From Paracoccus nototheniae (GTDB lineage: Bacteria > Pseudomonadota > Alphaproteobacteria > Rhodobacterales > Rhodobacteraceae), in contig NZ_RQRT01000007.1 of assembly GCF_004335005.1 (NCBI RefSeq), positions 1 through 64,000 of the forward strand: DNA of 64,000 nt, in the 5' to 3' direction. The translations under genes and the position numbers were made by a program. A model generated the notes under the pieces. It saw only the letters and a list, made by a program, of their open reading frames with translations. It was not told where the DNA came from and did no database searches. The first letter of the stretch is position 1, and each line of letters begins with the position of its first letter. Below, piece by piece: positions 53,092 to 60,982 of this stretch.

Positions 53092-53807
53092 CTGGCATCC
53101 CTTCTCTTGCGACGGTCCCGCCCGGTCTTTGCGCCGTGGTCGGGTGCCCAAAATGGGCGGGGTTTCTGGCGAGGAAGCGCGAAGCGCGCCCCTCTCCTGA
53201 AACCTTGCCTCCCGGCGAGGGCAGGGGGGGACCGCCGCAATGAGAAAATCAAACAGACAAGGGGGTGGTGCGGCCCGCAGCCGAAGGCGAGGACACGGCC
53301 CCGCAGGATGTGCAGTATTTTCTTGTTGCGGTGGGGGGCTTGCGGCCCCCTAACGGACAGGCGCGCAGCGCCTGGCCCAACAAAGGCAGGGGGCGTTTGG
53401 CTTGTCCAAATCCCCCCTGCGTCGCGATCACCGCGCCTGCGCGGGGATCTCAGTCTTCTTTAAAAGGGCGCTGGTCTGCTGCATCAGCTGCCCCAGACCG
53501 CACCCGGTTGCCCACAGGCCCTTGCTCGATCCTTGACGTCTCGCGCGGGCCTGCTCCGGTCCCGCGCCTTCACTCCCAAGGTCGTTCCAGCGCGCGACTG
53601 GACAACCGGGTGCGGCCTGCGTCAGCGGTCCCGCCCGTCAGGGACGAGATGGGCGGGGCAGGGCGCCCAGGACCGGTGTGCGGGGGGATGGCTCGGAGAG
53701 ACATTCAACCGTGCAGCGCAGCCGGGCGCATCGCCCTGACCAGCTCGGGTGGAGGCCGGTGCAGCCGGCCGGAACCGGGGGCGCGGCCCGAAGGGTGACG
53801 CCCAAAT
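53081..53807. repeat. Duplicated 0.73-kb leader, copy 1 (upstream of ardC)
   Basis: Near-identical by eye to 57873-58598, in the same orientation, with a few substitutions and two small indels. It contains the ardC start codon at its left end. Inside is a 13-bp inverted repeat (53498-53510 and 53603-53615) enclosing the 35-bp dispersed word. No gene of its own is convincing. Confidence 0.9.
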
Positions 53808-53868
53808 GCTTGCAACCTAAGCGGTATTATATGATAATATCTTTGATAAAAATATTAAAGGTCACATT

Positions 53869-54498
53869 ATGATTTCTTCATTCCTGAAAGTTCCAGCCTC
53901 TTTTATTCAGATGAATGATCGTCCTGAGGACGTTCGGGTTTATCAAGAGCATAAAGCGGCGGTTTCAGCGTTAAATGAGGCCCTAGCTGGCGATTTCACC
54001 ATAGCTATGTTTCCCTCGATGATTTCAAAGGACGGAAACTTACAGCCCCATGTGGCACAAGCTAGGTCTGACCTTCGGTCAGCGGCGGCATCAGGCAATA
54101 TATTCGACTTTGGGGTTGTCAATAATCCCGATATTTTGCTTTGGAAGAAAAAGGCATTCGACAATCCGATTTCAGTAATGCCATGGGAAGGTCGATTTGC
54201 CGTCTTCCTGATGTCGCATCCCGGTGAGATACCCTATACCCGGTCAGTATCGGTCTATCTTCTCGAAACCCTCAGCAACATGAAACTGAAGCTGAGCGAG
54301 TTTGTCTTTCTGAGCGATAGCAAATCCTTCCTCTACTACCAGTCGATGATCGCGAACGTCCCGTTTGGGAAAAATCATTTGGTTGATGTGACCGTCTGGT
54401 CCCAAAAACCTTGTCTTGAAAGCGTCGATTCGACGCTTCCGCCCGCGATGATGGGCGTAGCATTTCTGGCTGCGTCAGTCGTTAACGACCAGTCGTAA
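53869..54498 (+). CDS. Hypothetical protein in the leading region
   Basis: 209 residues, rightward unlike its neighbours. AAAGG before ATG 53869 in an AT-rich promoter-like stretch (53820-53868). No signal peptide; contains GNIFDFGVVNNPDILLWKKK and SVSVYLLETLSNMKLKLSEF. Not recognised. Lower GC than the flanks, which suggests separate acquisition. Confidence 0.6.
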   Translation: MISSFLKVPASFIQMNDRPEDVRVYQEHKAAVSALNEALAGDFTIAMFPSMISKDGNLQPHVAQARSDLRSAAASGNIFDFGVVNNPDILLWKKKAFDNPISVMPWEGRFAVFLMSHPGEIPYTRSVSVYLLETLSNMKLKLSEFVFLSDSKSFLYYQSMIANVPFGKNHLVDVTVWSQKPCLESVDSTLPPAMMGVAFLAASVVNDQS

Positions 54499-54504
54499 GG
54501 GTCG

Positions 54505-54535
54505 CTCGGCCCGCCCGATCATCGGGCGGGCCGAG
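54505..54535. terminator. 15-bp perfect hairpin between convergent genes
   Basis: ctcggcccgcccgat-c-atcgggcgggccgag, seven bases after the stop at 54498 and 12 before the stop of the leftward gene. No T-tract, so termination is plausible but not certain. Confidence 0.5.
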
Positions 54536-54546
54536 TGCAGCTACTT

Positions 54547-54765
54547 TCAGGCCAGATGCGCCATCGAAGAGGGCAGGCGTGCCAGCCCCAGAGCCTCGTA
54601 TTCGTTGGTTACGGGGTCCAGCACAGAAAGCACATTGCCCCGAAGTTCAACGGTCAGAACCTCCGTTTTCTGGCCTGCTCTGTTGAACATCGACAGTATT
54701 CCCTCGACCATTTCTCTGGTGATCTCGGCTTTGCAGTGTTGGTTTAAATCGCGTGGTGCAAGCAT
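54547..54765 (-). CDS. 72-residue hypothetical protein
   Basis: ATG 54765 (GTG 54771 possible). MLAPRDLNQHCKAEITREMV and GNVLSVLDPVTNEYEAL show a helix then strands. No clear ribosome site; moderate support from codon use and from lying convergent to a hairpin. Confidence 0.45.
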   Translation of the reverse strand: MLAPRDLNQHCKAEITREMVEGILSMFNRAGQKTEVLTVELRGNVLSVLDPVTNEYEALGLARLPSSMAHLA

Positions 54766-55028
54766 GGTCACAACCGTCCCAAGGAAATTCTGACAAATTC
54801 ATACAACCTCTGGTGGATGAGGATAGATGGAAGACCAAAAGTTCAGGCAAAAGTGCAGTTGAACGGTTTTCGTTCGCCTGCGGCTCCGCTTCAGAACCAA
54901 AGATGCGGCGCATCTTCCGCTTTTTTATGCCTTGCCGAAGGCGAGGCTCGGCCCGAAGGGCCGGGCCTGGCGCGGGGGTCGCTGAAGGCGGCGGCTGCGC
55001 CAGGTCAAATCAGATGCCCGGCGTCGAT

Positions 55029-55057
55029 CAAAAAAGAGGCCCCGCCGAAGCGGGGCC
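55029..55057 (-). terminator. Rho-independent terminator of the ParB-like operon
   Basis: Read leftward: ggccccgc-ttcg-gcggggcc, then tcttttttgatc. The UUCG-type loop and six T make it a textbook terminator, 40 bases beyond the stop at 55097. Confidence 0.88.
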
Positions 55058-55096
55058 AGTCTAACCTTCGTCGCAGAAGGATGGCGGGGCCGGTCG

Positions 55097-55273
55097 CTAA
55101 AGATCAGCGGCGGCGGAAATCTCGGGGGGCGTTGCGAGGCGCAGGCGCGTGGTGCCCCGGCCTTCAAGCATCGCGGTCATCATCTTGTCCTGAGCATCTT
55201 TGAAAGACAGCGGGTCGGTATGAAGATCGGTCCAGACAGTGCTGTCCCAGAAGGTGGCGATATATAGCAGCAT
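55097..55273 (-). CDS. 58-residue hypothetical protein after the ParB-like gene
   Basis: ATG 55273 with GGGAGA before it. MLLYIATFWDSTVWTDLHTD and RGTTRLRLATPPEIS. Same transcript as the ParB-like gene, ending at the terminator. Function unknown. Confidence 0.6.
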   Translation of the reverse strand: MLLYIATFWDSTVWTDLHTDPLSFKDAQDKMMTAMLEGRGTTRLRLATPPEISAAADL

Positions 55274-55334
55274 CGGCAATTCTCCCGTCAGGGTGGCGGT
55301 GGAAGGGGCGGCGCAAGCCGCCCCTTCGTTTCGA

Positions 55335-57209
55335 TCAGAAGCAATCCGGGGTCCAAGCGTCGATGCGGGCCTTCTTTTCAGCATCGAGCTGCCACGCGCG
55401 CTGATAGTCGGCATCGCTGAACAGACGCTCCATCCCGGCGGCTTTCTCGGCTTTCTTTTGTGCTTTGAATGCCTTGAAGCCATTGCCCTGTGGATCGCAG
55501 CCTGTCAGGTCCAGATGCAGGTTGTCCAGATAATCGGCGCTGACCCGGCTGAAAAAGTTCTCGGCTGTGGGCGTCCAGACCTTGCGGATACCGGCCCCGG
55601 CGTCGGCCTCGATCAGCCCGAAGAAATCCGCGCTGCCTGCGCCATAGGGCAGGGTGCGCGCCACGCCCTCGACCAGCGCTGCATTTCGGGCCTTCTTTCC
55701 AGCCGCAACAAAGTCGCGGAAGGCTTGGGCCAGATCGTCCACCCGCAGTTCCGGGCGGCTCCATGCCTCATGGCCCGCAGGGGCATGGGTGAGGCGGTCG
55801 GATACCTGCAATCCCTCGTCCTTGGTCGGGCGGTTATTCGGACGCCCCGGCGACAGATCAAAGACATTGGTGGTAACGCCCGATGCCAGCGACAGGCCGA
55901 AGGCCAGCAGGTCAAAGACCATTTCCGGCTTGTCCAGCAAGGCCGTCTGAATCGCCGCCAGCCGCACGGCTTTCATGTCGTCCACCAATGCCCCGGAATA
56001 AGGCGACTTGGGCGCTTCCTCGATGCTGCCCCCGCCGTGGCGGGTGGCGGCGTGGCCGGTCAGAACCCCTGCCTCGATGGCGTCCGCCCTGTCCTCGGCC
56101 CGGACCCATGCGGCGGTTTCACCCACGGTGCCGTCATTGCGAACATAGATATAGACCCCCGCGACGGCGCGCTGTGCATCGGTATAGCCGCCGTCCATGA
56201 TCGCCGTCAGGTTGGCCAATTCGGCTTGGCCCGCCTCGTCCAGAACGTCGCCCTCGGCCAGTTCCGCCAGTTCGTCGTAACGCTCTGCCTGTTCCTCCGT
56301 CAGGACGCCCGGCACGGGATAGATGCGGTCCAGCTTCTCGGTCGTCCCATAAGGGATATAGCTGTCGGCCATCACCTCGACCCACTTCCAACCCTGCCCG
56401 ACATTCGCGGCTTCTTCGGCCAGCTTGTCGCTGAACAGGCGGGCCAGCAGGTCGCCATCGTGCAGGGCAATGTTATCGCTGAACAGGTCGCGGTTCATCC
56501 GCCCGCCCGCTGCCTCGTAAGCGTCCAGACCAACGAACAGGGCGCGGCGATCGGTGCCGCTGATCGCCTCGGGCTGCAAAGCCTGCTTGATACGGTGTTC
56601 CGAAACGTCGCGGCCCGTCACCTCGGCCAGAACCTGCAAGGTCAGGGCCTCGTCCTGGGACACGGTAAAGGCTTTTGCCATGCCAATGCTGATCTGCCCC
56701 GCCTTCAAGGCGTCCAGAACCGGGGCGGGCAGAGCCGCCAGCGCAAGGCGGCGATAGACATGGGCCTCTGTCTTGCCAAAGCTTCGGGCGATGCTGGACA
56801 CGTCCGCGCCTGCATCCTTCATCCGGCCATAGGCGCGGATTTCGTCAGCGGGTGCCAAGTCCTCGCGGGCTGCATTCTCTGCACTGGCCCATGCCCGCGC
56901 GGTGGCTTCGTCGGGGGCAAGCCGGACGGGGATAGAGGCCAGTTCCGGGTGCTTCGCGGTGACGGTCGGATCACGCTCGACGGCGCGGGCAATTGCGCGC
57001 AGCCTGCGGCCTCCGGCGACGATCCCAACGCGGCCTTCGGCATCGACGGTGCCGGACAGGTTCTGGATCAGCCCGATCATGGCAAGGCTGTCTGCCAGCA
57101 GGTCGATCCCCTCTGGGTCGGCATCCTGACGCGGGTTCAGATCGGACACATAAAGATCGGCCAGCGGGAAATACTGGATCATGGCGGCGGCGATGATTTC
57201 GTTTTTCAT
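55335..57209 (-). CDS. ParB/Srx-domain protein of the leading region
   Basis: 624 residues. ParB-like N-terminal domain (DLYVSDLNPRQDA, IVAGGRRLRAIAR, ENAAREDLAPADEIRAYG) and a helix-turn-helix (VSSIARSFGKTEAHVYRRLA), then a long C-terminal region without a recognised fold. Such genes are typical of plasmid leading regions and are often wrongly called partition genes. It does not pair with the parA at 49.6 kb. The upstream box matches those of ardC and the DUF3768 gene. Confidence 0.85.
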   Translation of the reverse strand: MKNEIIAAAMIQYFPLADLYVSDLNPRQDADPEGIDLLADSLAMIGLIQNLSGTVDAEGRVGIVAGGRRLRAIARAVERDPTVTAKHPELASIPVRLAPDEATARAWASAENAAREDLAPADEIRAYGRMKDAGADVSSIARSFGKTEAHVYRRLALAALPAPVLDALKAGQISIGMAKAFTVSQDEALTLQVLAEVTGRDVSEHRIKQALQPEAISGTDRRALFVGLDAYEAAGGRMNRDLFSDNIALHDGDLLARLFSDKLAEEAANVGQGWKWVEVMADSYIPYGTTEKLDRIYPVPGVLTEEQAERYDELAELAEGDVLDEAGQAELANLTAIMDGGYTDAQRAVAGVYIYVRNDGTVGETAAWVRAEDRADAIEAGVLTGHAATRHGGGSIEEAPKSPYSGALVDDMKAVRLAAIQTALLDKPEMVFDLLAFGLSLASGVTTNVFDLSPGRPNNRPTKDEGLQVSDRLTHAPAGHEAWSRPELRVDDLAQAFRDFVAAGKKARNAALVEGVARTLPYGAGSADFFGLIEADAGAGIRKVWTPTAENFFSRVSADYLDNLHLDLTGCDPQGNGFKAFKAQKKAEKAAGMERLFSDADYQRAWQLDAEKKARIDAWTPDCF

Positions 57210-57284
57210 GGTGGTATTCCTCTTTGCGACGGTTATGGTTATTGGTGCCTTGCCCCCTGTGAGGGGAGGGCAAGGCGAGAGGTC

Positions 57285-57395
57285 TTAAATGACCCCGTGC
57301 TGGTTCAGGAAGCGGCGTCCAATTCCAAAGGTGTCGCCCTTCCTGACAAGCGCCCATGCTTCCGCGAGGCGCTGTTCAAAGATTGCTTTGCTCAT
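57285..57395 (-). CDS. 36-residue ORF between the DUF3768 and ParB-like genes
   Basis: ATG 57395 with GGGGGTGA six to twelve bases before. It reads MSKAIFEQRLAEAWALVRKG then TFGIGRRFLNQHGVI. Amphipathic helix plus basic end. Too short for usual gene finders but well supported by its ribosome site and codon use. Confidence 0.55.
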   Translation of the reverse strand: MSKAIFEQRLAEAWALVRKGDTFGIGRRFLNQHGVI

Positions 57396-57469
57396 TTCTT
57401 CACCCCCTTTCCGGTTGATGCTGCGGGAAGCATCGGCCTGCTAACGGAGCGCAGCAGGCCGATCTCTGG

Positions 57470-57883
57470 TCAGTGTTCGGACGGCAGATAGAGCGTCAGA
57501 ACACGGCGCGTCTGGTCGGGGTCGGTTGCGCACTCGGGCATCGTTGCGCCGTAGGTGTAGGCGGTGTCGTAAAGGTCGATCTTCCAGAAAATCGCCACGC
57601 CATCGGCCTCGACGCGACCAAAGGAATGATCCTCCCAAGGGTCGTTTTCCTCGGTCCAGTCCTTGAAGTTGATAACCTTCTCCATCAGGGCCGATTTGGT
57701 CGCCACCGGCAGGGCCACGAAACCCTGCGTGACGACAGCGCGGCCTTTAAGGTGATGGTCACGCCACAGGGCTGCAAAGCCCAAGCAGCGACGGAAGGCA
57801 TCGTTCTGTTCTGCGATCAGCAGCCGCAGCATGTGGTCGCGCGCCTGTTCGGCGGCGGTGTCGGTTTGGGTTGCTTTAGCCAT
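57470..57883 (-). CDS. DUF3768 protein
   Basis: 137 residues from ATG 57883. Family features: QNDAFRRCLGF, GRAVVTQGFVALP, FKDWTEENDPWEDHSFG and WKIDLYDTAYTYG. The family is common on alphaproteobacterial plasmids; role unknown. Its first residues MAKA and the whole upstream leader are shared with ardC. Confidence 0.85.
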   Translation of the reverse strand: MAKATQTDTAAEQARDHMLRLLIAEQNDAFRRCLGFAALWRDHHLKGRAVVTQGFVALPVATKSALMEKVINFKDWTEENDPWEDHSFGRVEADGVAIFWKIDLYDTAYTYGATMPECATDPDQTRRVLTLYLPSEH

Positions 57884-58598
57884 TTGGCATTCCTTCTCTT
57901 GCGACGGTCCCGCCCGGTCTTTGCGCCGTGGTCGGGTGCCCAAAATGGGCGGGGTTTCTGGCGAGGAAGCGCGAAGCGCGCCCCTCTCCTGAAACCTTGC
58001 CTCCCGGCGAGGGCAGGGGGGGACCGCCGCAATGAGAAAATCAAACGGACAAGGGGGTGGTGCGGCCCGCAGCCGAAGGCGAGGACACGGCCCCGCAGGA
58101 CGTGCAGTATTTTCTTGTTGCGGTGGGGGGCTTGCGGCCCCCTAATGGACGCGCCCTAGCGCGGCCCAACAAAGGCAGGGGGCGTTTGGCTTGTCCAAAT
58201 CCCCCCTGCATCGCGATCACCGCGCCTGCGCGGGGATCTCAGTCTTCTTTAAGAGGGCGCTGGTCTGCTGCATCAGCTGCCCCAGACCGCACCCGGTTGC
58301 CCACAGGCCCTTGCTCGATCCTTGACGTCTCGCGCGGGCCCGCTCCGGTCCCGCGCCTTCACTCCCAAGGTCGTTCCAGCGCGCGACTGGACAACCGGGT
58401 GCGGCCTGCGTCAGCGGTCCCGCCCGTCAGGGACGAGATGGGCAGGGCAGGGCGCCCAGGACCGGTGTGCGGGGGGATGGCTCGGGACGAGACATTCAAC
58501 CGTGCAGCGCAGCCGGGCGCATCGCCCTGACCAGCTCGGGTGGAGGCCGGTGCAGCCGGCCGGAACCGGGGGCGCGGCCCGAAGGGTGACGCCCAGAT
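57873..58598. repeat. Duplicated 0.73-kb leader, copy 2 (upstream of the DUF3768 gene)
   Basis: Second copy of 53081-53807, 4.79 kb away in direct orientation. The main differences are near 58143-58165 and 58482-58487. It ends three bases before the stop of the zinc-ribbon membrane gene. The 35-bp word is at 58303-58337. Confidence 0.9.
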
Positions 58599-58601
58599 CA
58601 G

Positions 58602-58805
58602 CTATTGAAAGAAAGCGGAAATCTGCATCAGCAGTCCAAGGCCAGTGATCAGAGCAACCGTCACCCAGAAACCACCGCTGGATTTTTCATTACCACCGGT
58701 CACGCCGTCAGTCGCTTGGCACTGAAAAACCCTGACCGCTCCGCACACTTCGCAAGGGGTCGAAAATTCAGATGATGTAGAGCAAAATTGGCAGCAGTAT
58801 TTCAT
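58602..58805 (-). CDS. Zinc-ribbon single-pass membrane protein
   Basis: 67 residues. CCQFC and CEVCG give two CxxC pairs (residues 5-8 and 18-21); a membrane helix GFWVTVALITGLGLLMQIS closes the protein. Stops at the edge of the duplicated leader. Unknown function. Confidence 0.65.
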   Translation of the reverse strand: MKYCCQFCSTSSEFSTPCEVCGAVRVFQCQATDGVTGGNEKSSGGFWVTVALITGLGLLMQISAFFQ

Positions 58806-58963
58806 AGTTAATATCTTCCTCCGAATACCGTAGCGACTATGAAAAAGCCAAAACTTGGCTCATTTCGCTACTCTGTTCAGCCCCTTATTAAATCTTTCTG
58901 TTCAGTATCAACGTGACACGTTCCTAAGCCTCGACCAACCAAGACGGACGATGACTTGCATTG

Positions 58964-58994
58964 GTATATCCCTGATAGTATATCAAGTTATACC
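58964..58994. promoter_or_regulatory. Half-site repeats, candidate VapB operator
   Basis: gtatatc at 58964-58970 and 58978-58984 in direct order, plus an inverted gttatacc at 58987-58994. They end 16 bases before the antitoxin ATG, where autoregulation is expected. Confidence 0.5.
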
Positions 58995-59010
58995 TCACAA
59001 GGATAGACCC

Positions 59011-59256
59011 ATGACGATGCTCATCAAAGGCGATGAAATCGATGATCTGGTGGCAAAATATTGCGCCATAACAGGGCTTAGGAACAAGAGCGAAGCGGTC
59101 CGACAGGCTCTTGCTGCGCAGATTGCCGCCCTTTCTGCCAAGGAAAGTCTCGCAGAGCGCATTGCAGCGATCCAGAGCCGCGCAGCGGCATCTGGCATCG
59201 TGGCCGATGGCCGCGATGACAAGGCGTTCATGGATGCCATGTGGGGAGAAGACTGA
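59011..59256 (+). CDS. vapB: VapB-family antitoxin
   Basis: 81 residues from ATG 59011. [20 protein letters not shown] and [14 protein letters not shown] match the Rv0623-like antitoxin family; the tail [15 protein letters not shown] fits toxin binding. TGATG junction with vapC. Confidence 0.85.
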   Translation: MTMLIKGDEIDDLVAKYCAITGLRNKSEAVRQALAAQIAALSAKESLAERIAAIQSRAAASGIVADGRDDKAFMDAMWGED

Positions 59257-59681
59257 TGTTCGTCGACGCAAGCGCGCTGGTTGCGGTGCTGAAAAACGAA
59301 CCTGAAGCGCCTGCCTTGATGAAGGCGATGGAGGCGGCGCGTGGAAAGCTGCGCGTGTCGCCTATGGTGCGATTGGAAACCACGCTCGCCATTGTCCGGA
59401 CACGCCGGGACGCGCGGAGCGCGGGCCCGGCGACAGCTGAAGACTTCCAGATCGCTACCGATCTGGTCAATGACCTGCTCGATGCGATCCAGGCGCAAGA
59501 AATGATGATCTCATCCAGCATGGGCCGCGCAGCCGTAGAGGCGCTTGCGACCTATGGCAAGCTGGTCGGGCATCCGGCGCAGCTGAACATGGGGGATGCG
59601 CTCTCCTATGCTTGTGCGAAGTCGCACCACGTGCCACTTCTCTACAAGGGCGCAGATTTCTCACACACAGATCTTGCATAG
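59256..59681 (+). CDS. vapC: VapC-family PIN-domain RNase toxin
   Basis: 141 residues. PIN acidic residues in [22 protein letters not shown] and [12 protein letters not shown]. Cleaves tRNA or rRNA in the family. Its ATG shares one base with the antitoxin stop. Confidence 0.88.
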   Translation: MFVDASALVAVLKNEPEAPALMKAMEAARGKLRVSPMVRLETTLAIVRTRRDARSAGPATAEDFQIATDLVNDLLDAIQAQEMMISSSMGRAAVEALATYGKLVGHPAQLNMGDALSYACAKSHHVPLLYKGADFSHTDLA

Positions 59682-59742
59682 CAATGAGATTGCCAAAAAC
59701 TGGATCGCCTCAAGTCGTCTTCAAAGCTCTGGGAGCGTATAG

Positions 59743-59961
59743 ATGAAACCCTATGTGATCACCTTTGACGGCGATTTTTTGGCCACCCAGACACTCAGAA
59801 ACGATGGTGAGGGCCTTGTTAAAGATTCGCGCGAAGCGATGCGCTTTGAAACGGATTTGGATGCCGAAATCTATATTGAGAACAACCGCGAGAAACTGGA
59901 TAAAATCGGCAAAAATCCTACACCAATTTGGGCAATGCCAACGGGGCACGTCCATCATTAG
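59743..59961 (+). CDS. 72-residue hypothetical protein
   Basis: MKPYVITFDGDFLATQTLRN then FETDLDAEIYIENNREKLDK; no membrane helix. GGGAG at 59730-59734 supports the start. 61 bases after vapC. Unknown function. Confidence 0.5.
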   Translation: MKPYVITFDGDFLATQTLRNDGEGLVKDSREAMRFETDLDAEIYIENNREKLDKIGKNPTPIWAMPTGHVHH

Positions 59962-60244
59962 AAAAGCTACGTCTGCTATGCGGACCTTCCGGTCATTCGC
60001 CGCAATTGCAAGCCTCCCGCAGATGCCGACCTGGAGATCGGCAAATAGGGTGGTATGCTGCCTAACGGCAGTGCAGCATAGCAGCTGCGGCATGAGCCTG
60101 AAGCGGACACTCATACCACGACTCGGTTAGTGCCACCGACGACGCAGAGGGCAGGTCACTGCAGATCCTCGCTCCGCGGATATTCGCTAGCGCAGCCCAT
60201 GTTTAGCCTTAGCCCACTCGAGCCACGAACCTTCCGAAAATCAG

Positions 60245-60982
60245 CTATCGGAAACGTAGCGGCCTCTTTACGACGGGTACCGAGGACAAGCTGATCGGTG
60301 GACGGTCTTTGCCAATAATCCTGAGAACAGCCCGATCATGATGGAACTTAAGAAACTCTTGCGCTATTGCTTTGTCTGCAAAGTGGGTAGAAATTTGAGC
60401 ATCTGCGGAAGCCGTGAGCGTGCCGGGCGGCACAATCTCTCCCCAACCCTTCACCTTGCGAAACTCCTTCACAATTATACCAAAGGGCGGATGTGCGTGA
60501 CTTAGTTGCGCCTCGGTATATCCGACAAGATTCTCTGTAATGTCGCACGCGATTAAGCCGTCCGGCCCCGCGAAATGGTCAAATTGCCTCTGTTTCATCG
60601 CCAATAAGTCACGTGACACCGCGTTGTGGCATGCTACCGAGAATTCCTCCGCATCGCTCTTAGGGCGGCCTGCGACTGCCTGCACGTAACTGAAGTCTGT
60701 TGGAGTATCGTCGACGCGAATGACCCAGAACCCAGGGCTCGACCATCCATCGCCCTTATTCATCCGCCGCTCAAACCGCTTAATGCCGGGACCTATCTTC
60801 GATGAGCCGTCGGAAACGAGCGAATCAAATCGTTCAAGCAGCGCAGAGAGATCGCTGTGGTCCTGATAGTCCGATATTTGATCTCCGTCGCTATAGCGTG
60901 CTAGCATTTCCCGAAAATGCTGTTCAGCAGCCTTCTTACTCTTAAATAGCTGCCCGTTCGTTAGCTCGACCGGTTTTGCCAT
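60245..60982 (-). CDS. DUF3223 protein, third gene of the Hachiman-type operon
   Basis: 245 residues. Residues 10-105 fit DUF3223/DCL: FKSKKAAEQHFREMLARYSD, HSDLSALLERF, KIGPGIKRFE and FWVIRVDDTPTDFSYVQAV. The rest is unassigned. Its ATG follows the hamB stop with no base between, and GGAG lies inside the end of hamB, so it is co-translated. The DCL domain is known from plant plastid rRNA processing and RNA polymerase V; its bacterial role is unknown. Confidence 0.75.
   Translation of the reverse strand: MAKPVELTNGQLFKSKKAAEQHFREMLARYSDGDQISDYQDHSDLSALLERFDSLVSDGSSKIGPGIKRFERRMNKGDGWSSPGFWVIRVDDTPTDFSYVQAVAGRPKSDAEEFSVACHNAVSRDLLAMKQRQFDHFAGPDGLIACDITENLVGYTEAQLSHAHPPFGIIVKEFRKVKGWGEIVPPGTLTASADAQISTHFADKAIAQEFLKFHHDRAVLRIIGKDRPPISLSSVPVVKRPLRFR

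Noticed and set aside
53265..53798. 177-residue ORF within the duplicated leader, repeated at 58057-58530
   Set aside because: The two copies diverge by indels that shift the frame and the composition is that of structured GC-rich DNA, so a protein is unlikely.
55335..57209. Partition partner of the parA at 49.6 kb
   Set aside because: It is 5 kb away on the other strand, in an operon with leading-region genes; the basic protein at 50339 overlaps parA and is the better partner.
55239..57491. 750-residue rightward ORF opposite the ParB-like gene
   Set aside because: Antisense shadow. The leftward frame has ParB motifs, a ribosome site and a terminator downstream.
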